Below, in pieces: positions 51,297 through 61,500 of a DNA stretch of 64,000 nucleotides (within the stretch, counting starts at the first letter, position 1; the number at the start of each line of letters is the position of its first letter). The position numbers and the translations under genes are program-made. Below the pieces are notes generated by a model. It saw nothing but the letters and a program-made list of their open reading frames with translations. It did not search any database and was not told where the DNA came from. The stretch lies in the NCBI GenBank assembly GCA_037447605.1, contig CM074804.1:8039449-8103448 (forward strand). The letters run 5' to 3'. Origin of the DNA: Zygnema circumcarinatum (taxonomy: Eukaryota > Streptophyta > Zygnematophyceae > Zygnematales > Zygnemataceae).

Positions 51297-54200
51297 GGCG
51301 GAAATTCTAATTGCAGTTACCGCGAGGTTACTGCCCTGTGGGGCTTCCAACAAACCGCCAAACAAGGGAAGAGGGAAGCAGAGCTCTTCAAGCAGCAGGT
51401 CCTCCTCCGCGGGCCCTCACATTCATACACTCCGTGTCTTTTGTTTCCCTCTCTCGCTCCCCGTCTCTCCCTCTCCCTCTCCCTCTCCCTCTCCCTCCAA
51501 CTCCCCTCCCTCCCACTGCCTCCTCCCTTGCCCCCCCTCCCCTCTCTCAGGGCACACTAAAACCCTGCAAACCCTAAACCCTACAAACCCTAAAACCTGT
51601 GCCTGTAGGGAGCCTTGTGTTTCCATTTGCGAGTCGAGCCTCATGCAATGGTAACACGCCACGTGTACACATGTATCCACGTGGCGCATTCCCATTAGCA
51701 GATGCTCGACGCAAAAAAAAAGTCTCCATGACAGCGGCGCCGTACCGTAAGGCAAGTATTTTCGTACAGTAATACCACTTCGTACGGTACGGTGCCCCAT
51801 TCGTACACATTTCGTACAATTCTTTTGTCGCTCCTTCTGCTCGTTAACGCTGTTCCTGGCCGTCGATGCCCTCCCACTGCGCCACGTGGCAACATCCTAG
51901 CCGTCCGATCCCCTCAAAATGCCGTGCTGTTGTTTGGGCCCGGAAACGGCCCATGGGCTTCTCTCATGCCTTGCCAATGGGGCCGGCGGCCGACCGGCTC
52001 CTCGTGGTTTCCCATTCCCCCCTGCCGCGGCTGCTGCTGCTGCCGCTGCTGCTGTGGCGCCTCGGAGGGCACCTCGCCATGGCTAGTGAGATCAATTATA
52101 CAATGGAAACATATTTATTTCTTTCTTTCTTCCTTTCTTTCGTCCTTCTGCCGCATGAACGACGACGACTGTAGAACATTTTTCTAGCAGATAAAAAAGA
52201 AAAAAAGACCTCGTTTTCTCTGCCTCGTCTTCCCCCAACGCTTTCCCGGTTCAAGATGGGTCTGAACACTCATCGGCACATGCATGCATGCATGCGTCTT
52301 CATCGGCACATGCCATGTGCGGGATCATCGAAGCGGGCATAGCCTTTGCATTTGAGTTCCGCCGAGTAATGGTGCACGTGTGTTGATTGGCGCATGCTGT
52401 CACATCATCATGTCAAGTGGCAGATAAGAGTAATCAGATTTTTTTTTCGAAAAAAAATCGAAAGATGCCCCCCAGAATCGGTTCCTGCACGCTTGTCCGG
52501 CCTGCTTTTTTTTTTAATGTAAGGGAGAGGCTTGTGATCGCGCTGTTTCTGTTGCGCTGCGCACTCTTGCTGGAATGCAGCAAACTTGAAGGGCTCGGCT
52601 TCTGCCTGTGCAGATGTGCAGAGTCCTGATGTGATCAATAGACGCACCAAAGCGGCTGCCAGTTGACAGCAAACCGCCACGACCTATCCTTCTCACACAA
52701 GCAGTGAGCAAAAAATTGAAGCTGGCGTCAGCAAACGTTGGAATGCCAATTCCGGCAGCCATCTGCATGCAATTATGCCCTGTATTCTTGCTAGCAGCAG
52801 CAGCGACATGGATGTGCTACTGTTAATAGAGCGGAACTCGCATTAGAAAACGATGCATCCATGGCTATCCATGGCTGTCGCTGTAAGCTGCCCGCCATGG
52901 CCGCCATCGTCAAATCTCCTTTCTGCGTTTCTGCATCAAAGGGAAAGGAGAGGGTGATTATTCATGCGAGTCGTCAACCCTTTGTGATATTTTCTCATTG
53001 ACATCTTTTTCTTCCAGCCGTTCAGTTTGCGGTTTCTTATGAAAAACTTGGGAGCCAATCTGCGAGAGGAGAAACCTTCCAGGTTTGCGTTTTGCGGTAC
53101 GTCGTTGTATGACGTCATGAACATATGGGCGGCACTTGGTTGACACGAGTGATTCCACGTGGAATTCCAAAACTGCTGCCTCGTGCTGCCAGCCTGGAGT
53201 CCACCGATCCTACGTGGCAGATCGTGCCTGCCACGTGGAAAGTTGCTCAAAAAGCGCGCTCGCCACGTAGCAAATGTCGGTGAGGGCACCGACAAAATGT
53301 CGGTTGCTGGTTCATAAATGCCTTGCTTCAGAAATCCGCAAGATATGTACGAAAGATACGACAAGGGCGGTGCCACTGTACGAATAAAAGCGAAAAAATC
53401 CAAAAAGGACCGCCTTTGTCGCATCCTGCCAGATACCGAGATACGCCGCAATGTGTCGCAAAGTATCGCACGAAGTCGCATAGTAGCTTTTACGGCCGCG
53501 ATTGGTTGTAAGAAGTCGCACAAAGTCGCAGAGCCATTTCGCGGCCCCGCGTGGCAGCCGGCGAAGCAGCGGCGGCGAGCGAGGGCGCGCTGCCAGCGTG
53601 GCAACCATCAGCCAATCAGGGGCCTCCACGCGGTCAAGCTGAGTCAAGCTCTCCTGGGCCCAGGTCACGCCACGTCGCGCCGCAGCCTTCTGACACGCCC
53701 GAGGGCCTCCTCTGGAGCAACTTGGTACACGTGGCAACACCTTGGCCGTTACGTTTAACACCAACGTCCCAGATGTGTCCACGTCACATGGCTGCCGTTG
53801 GCTTGGCAGCATTTCTTAGGATGTGACTTTATCAAGGCTTTGGCCCTTGGGTTTTCGTGACGGGTTGCCACGTGGCAGCACACGTGTGGCCGTGTAGTTA
53901 TCCGTACGGTTCAGGTCGCAGGGAGTCGCAAGGAGGTCGCATGGCCAATCGGGTGCGTCGGAGGCTGTCGTATGAACCTGTCTAGAGTCGCAGTACGTCG
54001 CAGTAGGTCGCATGCAATCGAATGGCGTCGCACGGCGCCCTTTTTGAGTTTATTGACCTTTCTCCGACTTTATTGGAAAGCTAGCTTTGGGAGTTGGGAG
54101 AAAGAGAGGGAGAGCGAGAGTGGGAGAGAGAGAGAGAGAGAGGAATACGCAGAGAGAGAAAACGAGCGTGGGAGATCCAGATAGTGAAGGGGGAGAGGGG

Positions 54201-54387
54201 GGTGAGGAAGAGAGGCGTTGATCCAGAGAGAGAGAGAGAGTGAGAGAGGGGTTGATCCAGAGAAAGAGAGAGAGAGAGGTGGGGAGAGGGCGGGAAGTGT
54301 AGAGAGGTAGAGAGGTCTCTACTTTCTATTGCCTTGACACCACCATTTGGCGAAGGAATCCTAGAAACAGTTTCTGGGTTGCAGATT
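51297..54387. promoter_or_regulatory. Long shared upstream region of DiT (-) and LIL (+)
   Basis: About 3.1 kb between divergent starts. DiT side: three AAACCCTA telo-boxes (51569, 51576, 51585), an inverted G-box pair (51657-51665 and 51678-51686), and about six GTAC cores (51740-51830). Middle: a short open frame at 52897-53001 begins like a transit peptide but stops after 34 residues; a CATGCA run is near 52280. LIL side: five CACGTG G-boxes (53157, 53233, 53728, 53869, 53881), about 12 GTCGCA hexamers in two clusters (53418-53530 and 53915-54033), one TGACGTCA (~53111), then a GA-rich leader (54105-54320). Confidence 0.6.
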
Positions 54388-55283
54388 ATGGCTGGATCGG
54401 TCATGCAGTCGGCCCATATTGTGGCTCTGAAGCCTCTCGAGCTTTGCTTTGCTCCCTCGAAATCATTTGCAAGGAAGTCGGCCACTTTGAAGAAGGTGCC
54501 GGTTGCTGCTGCTGCTCTGAGGACCCAACAAGGGGGAGGCGGCAGCGGATGGGAGGAGGGGAGCAGTGCTGCGGAGGCTGTCTATGTTCCAAGAATTTGC
54601 ACATTGAAAGAGTTTTCAGATGGGGTTTCGAGCTTTGAAGTTGCGGGGAGCAAGGAGAGCGATGATCGATCGGTTGCAGAGCTTCTGCTGGCCTGCGTAG
54701 AGGCCTCTGCTCAGACCGCGGATTTTGAGACTCTTTCAGGACGTCTAGCAATGGTACGTTTCGCTTGATTGAGATTGCTTTCCTTCCCGAATTCTTTTTG
54801 CTTGGTGTGAAATTGCAGATATCGGTGCAGTTTGATCCAACTGTTGGAGCATTTTCTCAGATCCATATGATGATACCATCCCTCAATTCCCGCTTTCTTT
54901 GACTTTGAATGAAATTCGTGATAGGGTTTCATTCATTGTCCATTGTTCTAACTGCCCTATTCTCTCCCAATTCTTTACCGAACGTTGTGCAGGTCGGATT
55001 TGCCGCCGCATTGTCTATTGAATTTGTGACAGGGAACAGCATTTTCCGTGGTCTGGATGTGGCGAGCCTCGCCAAGGTGCTCGGCCTCTGCCTCCTCGCA
55101 GCCGGAGCTGCGGCGGGCTTTGCCATTGGATGGAGGTCAAAAAAGCATGTGTCAGATACTCTTGCATCGGGCTGCAAGAGCCTCATGGATTCCGCCGTTG
55201 ATAGTATGATCGAGGGGCTCTTTTTCGACGATAAAACGGATCTGATGTCCTTGAAATCAAGCGTCGAGAAGACCGGGAATTGA
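54388..55283 (+). CDS. LHC-like (LIL) / stress-enhanced-type thylakoid protein
   Basis: Two exons, 54388-54753 and 54993-55283, about 218 residues. Residues 1-~50 are a Ser/Lys/Ala-rich plastid transit peptide. The first membrane helix begins with a chlorophyll-binding-type motif ETLSGRLAMVGFAAALS (~114-130; the E-x3-G-R-x-A-M pattern of ELIPs and light-harvesting proteins), and the intron falls exactly after AM. A second hydrophobic helix LAKVLGLCLLAAGAAAGFAI follows, then a soluble tail. Known role of the family: photoprotective binding of chlorophyll or carotenoid under light stress. Two helices with only the first matching the LHC motif resembles SEP2/LIL-type members; the exact subgroup is uncertain. 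The in-frame ATG at 54334 would add 18 residues. G-box-rich DNA upstream fits a stress/light-regulated gene (inference). Confidence 0.75.
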
Positions 55284-56420
55284 GCGGTTCGGAGGTGGCA
55301 GAGAGAAGGAGGGAGGAGGGTTCTCATCTGATAATCATGATGCGGAAAGACGGGTTCGCTGAAATGGGTTTTGAGCGGTCTACAGGCGAGACCAAAGCAG
55401 CAATTCATTATGCTTCAGTTGAGTTCAGAACTGAGCTGGTTGAGACGCTTATCGTGGGTTGCTGGAGATTTTGGGTAATGGAAACATGATGGTCCATGTT
55501 CGAACGGTTTCAAGTTCTGAGGCGGAAGCAGCGCTTGGCGAAGAATTTCTTAAGGGATGAAGCAATTGCCGATGTTTCCCTTTGTACATTCATTAAGCCG
55601 GGATTCAGAAGGCTATGGCTGAAGTCCTTTTACCACTTTACTTTGCGATTCGTGGCGGGAGTGTTCGATTCGCCATCAAATCTTCGCAAGTCTGTACGGC
55701 TCGGAAAGGCGCCTGAAGGCGTGGACGCTGTTATTTCTATCTATGTGAATTAATTGTTTGGTTTTTGTGTGCTAGGAGTAGAAACTGGCTGCTAGCAAGC
55801 AATCTTGTTACAGCGGGTTTCTGTTTTCTTATGATTTTTCTGTTGAAGGCGAGGCGGGGGTGGGGAGCCCCTTTGTGTAGATAATTCTTTGGAATAATGA
55901 TTCAGCTAGGGTTTGCTTGTATATAATTTCTGGTCATTCCTTTCAGGAGCCTGCAAGAGTGGAGTGCAGATTCATGATGATGAAGAGGAAGATCAGATAG
56001 ATTTGAGTTTAGTGTTGTGGTAGGCATCCGCTGTAACCACACCACATATTGAAGATTGATTACGTAACTTTCGTTTTGGCACCTCTCTCGGTCGTTTTAT
56101 TCTGAAGGTCTTATCTGGTTCTCATTTCACATGGCTGATGGTGCCCCTTGTGCACAATATGAATGTTTGTTCCATGCAGTAAACACAGACGTGACAAGCC
56201 GAGAAACTCGAACAGCTGCATTCAAAATTTGCACAGAAAATTTCGATAAGACTTTACACATGACAGCTCCTATCTTCTATGACTTCAGAAATTAAACCTA
56301 ATTTTCCTAAACTGCTCCTGTACGCGATATATATCTACACAGGAAGAAAATGGAAGTACGTTTCATATCTTTCAAAGAGTACAGCAGACTGTGCTCTCTT
56401 CATGAGACCCCTCCCTCCCT
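55284..56420. other. Convergent gap, LIL to unknown gene
   Basis: Contains the 3' UTR of the LIL gene (open frames at 55280-55489 and 55496-55753 show no motif) and the 3' end of the minus-strand gene. Nothing else recognised. Confidence 0.55.
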
Positions 56421-59203
56421 CTAATAGCCATGATGATGATGATGCCCATGACGAGCTCGGCGGCGCCCCCCATGTGAAGAAGCATGATGGAAAGGATAAC
56501 CCTGCCGCATGTAATCCTCCGCCGACCCATATCCCACCACGATGCCTCTTGGGTCTATGTGAGGGCCCCATCCATGAAAGCCAACATTCGGCATGCCCCC
56601 ATTCATGGCAGCCATGCCATGGCGACCCATGACAGACCCATGAGGGGCATACCCCACATTGAACTCATGCTCCATCTCCTCCTCCCCATGCCGCATGGAG
56701 CTGCTGCTCCCTCCAAGGGCACCTCCTCCCCCCCCAGCTACTACCCCCATACCCTCCCTCCCTTCACCCGAGTCTCTCTCCCAGCCCCTCTCTCCTTGCG
56801 GCCCGTTCCGTCTCCCGTCATCATGTAAAGAAAGACCCACATGGAACGAGCTTCTTCCTGTACCGTTCTCGGGCACACTGCCTCTGTTTCTCTCAATTTG
56901 GGGCTCACCTTCCGCGAAACCCATGTGCGGAACTGAGCCTACATTATGACCCATGTGACCCATCATCCCCTGCCCATCCATCATGCCCCCTCCTCCCCCC
57001 TGCTGCTGCTCCACACTCTCTCCTCCATCCATAAGAGGAAGACCTCCTCCTCCATGAGCATCTCCTGGGAAAGTCCCTTGACTCAAAAGGAAGTTGGGAA
57101 CAGAAGGTCGGAACCCTTGCGGAACACGAGATTCAAAGAGCATTATTCCATTGGTTTCAATGAGTTGCCCTCCGAAGGTAGGTCTGACTTTAGCTCGCCT
57201 CTTCCCCTCCCTCGCATAGAGTGTCTTGTTCGCCGCCATGGATGGGTTTCTCACCCTCTCGTTCGTCACTTTCTGCGTTGTCTGTTTCTGTCGCCCTCCC
57301 TCCGTCCACTCTCTCCGTACGTCTCCCCCACCCCCACTTACCATACCTCCCACTTTTGCTCGGTCCATCTCCACAAAGAACGATTTCGACTCCCTGTCAT
57401 TTCTCGCCTCTCCTACTTCTCTACCAGAGCAATTCTCTCCCTCTCTTTGCTCCTCTCTGCCCCCAGCTACGCTCCCTCCTTCCCAACCTTGCCTCCCCTG
57501 TTTTCCTCCATTTCCCAACTCAGCCCTAACCACACCTTCTCCACTCCCTCTTCTCCCAACCACCCCTCCTTCACCCTCCCTCCCTCCCTCTCTCACACCT
57601 CCTGCATCTTCCTCCGCATCCAATCCCCCTTCATGCATTATCCCTACTTCCACTCCATCCACCCACATCTCCTCTCCCTCTACACTCCCATACCTAACCC
57701 TTTTTCTCGGCTTCTTGTCCTTTGCCCCCGCCGGCCTTCCCGGCTTCCTTTTCAGCACTTCTCCAGTCCCATCAACATTCTCCATATAGCTCGCATTATA
57801 GGCCTCTCTAATTCCCCCCAACTCCCCCCCCCCACTACCCCTCCCTCCCCCTCCCACACTCGCCCTCCCCACCCCTAAGTTTCCACCCCCTTCACTCTCT
57901 ACCAACCCACTTTCTCCCGCCATTGCCTCCTCTTCTCCCGCACTGCTGCTTTCACCCTCTGTTTCTTCACTCTCTTCCTCTGAATCTGACTCTAAATCCA
58001 AAGAAGCGACGTCTTTAGCACTCAGCTTCTTAGAGGAACACTTTTGTAGAGCAAAAATTCTTGCTAATAAACTTTGCCGCTTTAGCGGCTTTCCTCCTCC
58101 CTTCTCCGTAGTAGAGCCATTAAGAGTTATTTTTCTCCCTTCTCCCACAGTCGGATCCTTCAAACCATAATTTCGCAAAGCAGCGCGAAGCATTTGAATG
58201 TCTTCTTCCTTTGCTTTGAGAGATGCACGAAGCTCGTTCCGACTCTTTTGAATATCCCTGCAGAAAAGGAGTGTGGCTCACTCATCATTTCTGCTACTTA
58301 ATTAGCTAAGATTTAAATCATGTACAACCTTAAGCCACCCAAATTTACTCACCTCGCCTTCCGACAGTCTTGAGCATGGAGGGCCATATCGACTGCATTT
58401 CGACCGGTTCGAGAAAACGTTTCCCAACTCACAAACATGATAGGTCTCTTTCCAGCATCCAAATCCACCTGCCCCCCACATGCTTCCCCCCACCTCAATT
58501 TAACCTCCTCTGGTCAACACAAGGGTCCTTTCCTATACCTCCTAATGCATCGAAATTTCACTTATTGTCTAGGCGAACCCCTACAAGCCCTTTCATCCTT
58601 ACCTTATCGTTTTTCGTCCTCTTGACATTGGAATCCTCTGTTTCCATAAGGGGGTATTCATCCAAAGTGGCCCACCACCCTGCTTTGCCCCTTGGACCTC
58701 TCCTCCTCTTCCCACAACCTTCAGGAGCCATCACCATCACTCTTGGCCTTCCTCTTGACTTCTCTGCATCTGCCGGAGCAAAGGCAGTCATTTCCGCCGC
58801 TTTACTACTACCACCCACTTCCTGCTCAGAGGGAACTAAAACTCCATTTTCTTTTCCTTTCCCATTTCCGCTGCTTGTGATTACTCGCGTTGCTGCAGTT
58901 TGACACTCGCTGCACAGCAGAGGGAGAAGCTCCTTCATGAAAGCAAGAGGAGCACTCTGAGGAACAGACGAGTCTGTGGAAGGAGGGGGGGTTTGTAAAG
59001 GTTGTTTCTGAGGGGTTTCTTGAGCTGGGGGAAGAGCACCCTTCGCTTCCACTACACTTGGAATTGGTGCAGTGTATGGGTAGTGAGAAGTAGTGTATGG
59101 GAACGAACCACCTGCAGCGGGATAAGGGTAGGAGGACACAGGAGGAGTGTAGGTAGAATAAGAAGCTGACCCAGTAGAGGGGTTTGCAGAATACCAATGC
59201 CAA

Positions 59204-59238
<35 letters not shown>

Positions 59239-60600
59239 AGACTGTTCATTAGAGCTCGGCGGAGGTTCATCCTGCTGTGGACTTTGTTTGGAAATTGAGA
59301 AATGCAGCTCCTGCGGAGGAAGAGCAGGGGCTGCTTGCTGTTCATTGAGAGGCAGCTGCAATTGCAGAAGAGAAGTCATTGACGTTCCAGGTGGACAGAA
59401 CAGTAGAGGGGTTTGAGTAGAGTGGGAGAGAGGAGGTAGTGCTTGCTGCCGTTCTTCCGGCAAGCTGCGGGACGGAGACTTCTGAACTTTCGGAGGTTCT
59501 AAGCAAAAATTTATCTCTTGGATGTTGTTCCCAACTAGCAGCTCCTGCTCTCCTTGTGCATTTTCTTGACCTGCAGTTCCCAAGTTGCTGGTAGTAGCTT
59601 CGTTTACTATCGCTGGTGACTGAGAGTCTTTTTCGCCGATTGTATCAGATGCGGAAGGATCAGTACGCCCCTTTCTCCTAATCTCCTCTTCTTTATTTAC
59701 AAAATTAGGGTTTCCATGCTTATTCTGCTGCTGAAGCATCCTCCAAGCATCGCTATCTGCTGACCTGATGTCATCCTGTGGGGTCCACACCATTTCTGGA
59801 TGACCCTCTCCCTCCAACCCTATTTTTTCCCGAGAGTCTTCAATTCTAACAACACTCCTCTCCTCCTCCTTATCCCCCTCTCTCTCCCCCTCCTTCAACA
59901 CACCGGTCCCCTCTCGCTCCTCCCACTGCACCAAGTTGTCACCCGGCCGACTGACATCACCACCATTCTTCTGCTCGTCAACATCACTCATTCCCCTCTC
60001 TTCTTCCTCCCTTCTAACATCATTCCCACTCACCCCAACAACCTCACTACCTTCTCTCCCACCATCTCTCCCTCCACCCTCACTCCCACCCCCTTCTCTC
60101 CACGCCTCTCTCCCACCTTCTCTGCCTCCACCCTCACTCCCACCTTCTCTGCCTCCACCCTCACTCCCACTCCCTTCTCTCCACGCCTCTCTCCCACCTT
60201 CTCTCCCTCCACCCTCCCTCCCACCCCCTTCTCTCCACGCCTCCCCCACACCTTCTCTCCCTCCACTCTCACTCCCACCCCCTTCTCTCCACGCGTCTCT
60301 CCCTCCTCTCCCTCCACCCTCACTCCCACTCCCCTCTCTCCACGCCTCTCTCCCTCCTCGCCCTCCACCCTCACTCCCACCCCCTTCTCTCCACGCCTCC
60401 CCCCCACTTTCCCCCACATTCTCTTCCTGCTGCTCCTCCCTCTCCACCGCCTGCAGGAGCCCCTCCACTCTCTCTATCCCCCCGGACCCTCCCTTTGCGT
60501 TGATCATCTCCACAGCCTCATGACCCATCACATCCGCCGCCGCCACATCCTCCTTTAAATCTGTAAAATTGCCACTCTCAGGCCCCATCACAGCCCACAA
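56421..60600 (-). CDS. Large unrecognised low-complexity, probably nuclear protein
   Basis: Three exons, 60600-58603, 58507-58353 and 58257-56421, join in phase to give about 1,329 residues. I do not recognise the family. Residues ~60-190 are tandem WREGGG/SEGGGREGG-type repeats. Residues ~430-480 hold a polyglutamine run of about 11 followed by YWHWYSANPSTGSASYST. A basic region (GKRRRGPRGKAGWWATLDEY, ~630-650) looks like an NLS. The best-conserved-looking part spans exon 2 into exon 3: KRPIMFVSWETFSRTGRNAV then DMALHAQDCRKARDIQKS and a helix RASLKAKEEDIQMLRAALRN. The rest is acidic, Gly/Glu/Met-rich, with an AT-hook-like KRKPGRPAGAKDKKPRK and a His-rich end (GHHHHHGY). Inference: a chromatin- or RNA-associated scaffold. 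The acceptor of exon 2 (CAGAG|GAG) is unusual. MGPES, 12 nt inside, is an alternative start. Confidence 0.6.
59206..59240 (-). repeat. (CAG)n polyglutamine-coding repeat
   Basis: About 11 CAG codons on the minus strand inside the large unrecognised gene. Confidence 0.95.
60045..60400 (-). repeat. Coding tandem repeat, WREGG-type units
   Basis: About 360 bp of imperfect units, on the minus strand GGGAGG-rich, with a GCGTGGAGAGAAGGG core recurring about seven times. They encode AWREGGG-type repeats in the N-terminal part of the unrecognised protein. Confidence 0.9.
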
Positions 60601-61500
60601 ATTATACCCAAATCTGGCCCTTAAGGAGCATGCTGTCCCTGCCTATCTCCCACCTTTTTTAACGCCCAGCAAAACCCTGCCCTGCTTTTCTAGTCCTCAA
60701 AAATGTAGGGTTTCAAAACACCCTAATTGGTTTTTTTCAAAACACCCTAATTTTAATATTTTTAGGTTTTCCCCTCGCCTGGGAAAACCAGCCTCGCTCT
60801 GAGCTTTGCCTGGTTAGCCATTTGACAAACCCTAAAAACGCAGTGGAGGACGGTCTATGGAGATATTTCAACCAATCATATGGGTCTATTATTCCACGTG
60901 GTCACTCATTGTTGGATTAAAGAAAATGGCAACTGCGCGTTAACGGCGGAGGCTGCATGTGAAAGCAGGCAATCGCATAGAGTGGATCCGTGGATCACTT
61001 GGGATCAACTGGGTCTACTGAAGGTGATCAACACCAAAACAAATGACTGGGTGCAGTGTACTGTAGGTCCAACGGCGATCCAGCATTTTTGTGGATCAGG
61101 ATCAACCCCAACAGACTGTCAGCGTGAACAAAATCACTTTGTCGAAGGTCCATTAATTGTATCGAGTGATTGTGTAACTTTATCAAGGGACTTTCTCCTT
61201 AGGACTGCAGCGCGCAGCCGCCTGCAAACTGATAGCAATTGCAGCCTTTGAGTTGTGGGGGGGGGGGGCGGAGGGGTGGAGAGCGGGAGAGAGGGGGCTA
61301 GAGAGAGAGAGAGAGTGGGAGAAAGAGAGGGAGAGGATAGGGAGAGAGGCCTGGAGGGAGAGAGCACGGGGGAAGGTGGCGAGGGGAGCCGGAGAGAAAG
61401 CAGGGAGGAAGGAGAGCACAGTGAGAGGGGGAGAGTGTGAGTGATAGTGTGGGAGAGAGAGAGAGAGAGAGAGTAAAGAGAGAGGGAGAGATTGTTAGAG
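60601..61500. promoter_or_regulatory. Shared upstream region of unknown gene (-) and RRP15 (+)
   Basis: About 0.9 kb between divergent starts. TAGGGTTT is at 60706 and AAACCCTA at 60827, with two CACCCTAAT variants between. GGATC occurs repeatedly between 60983 and 61110. A G run and GA-rich leader (61256-61490) precede the RRP15 start. Confidence 0.6.

Noticed and set aside
51560-51600. Interstitial telomere
   Set aside because: Only three telomere-type units; better explained as promoter telo-boxes.
52897-53001. 34-residue frame starting like a transit peptide (MAAIVKSPFCVSASKGKE)
   Set aside because: It stops quickly and I found no exon that continues it in phase; kept only as a note in the intergenic region.
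56946-57878. 310-residue plus-strand open frame
   Set aside because: Mirror of the minus-strand coding exon of the large unrecognised gene; composition is the reverse of Gly/Glu-rich repeats and no motif is seen.
59800-60558. Ser/Pro/Thr-rich plus-strand open frames
   Set aside because: Antisense shadow of the WREGG-repeat coding region.
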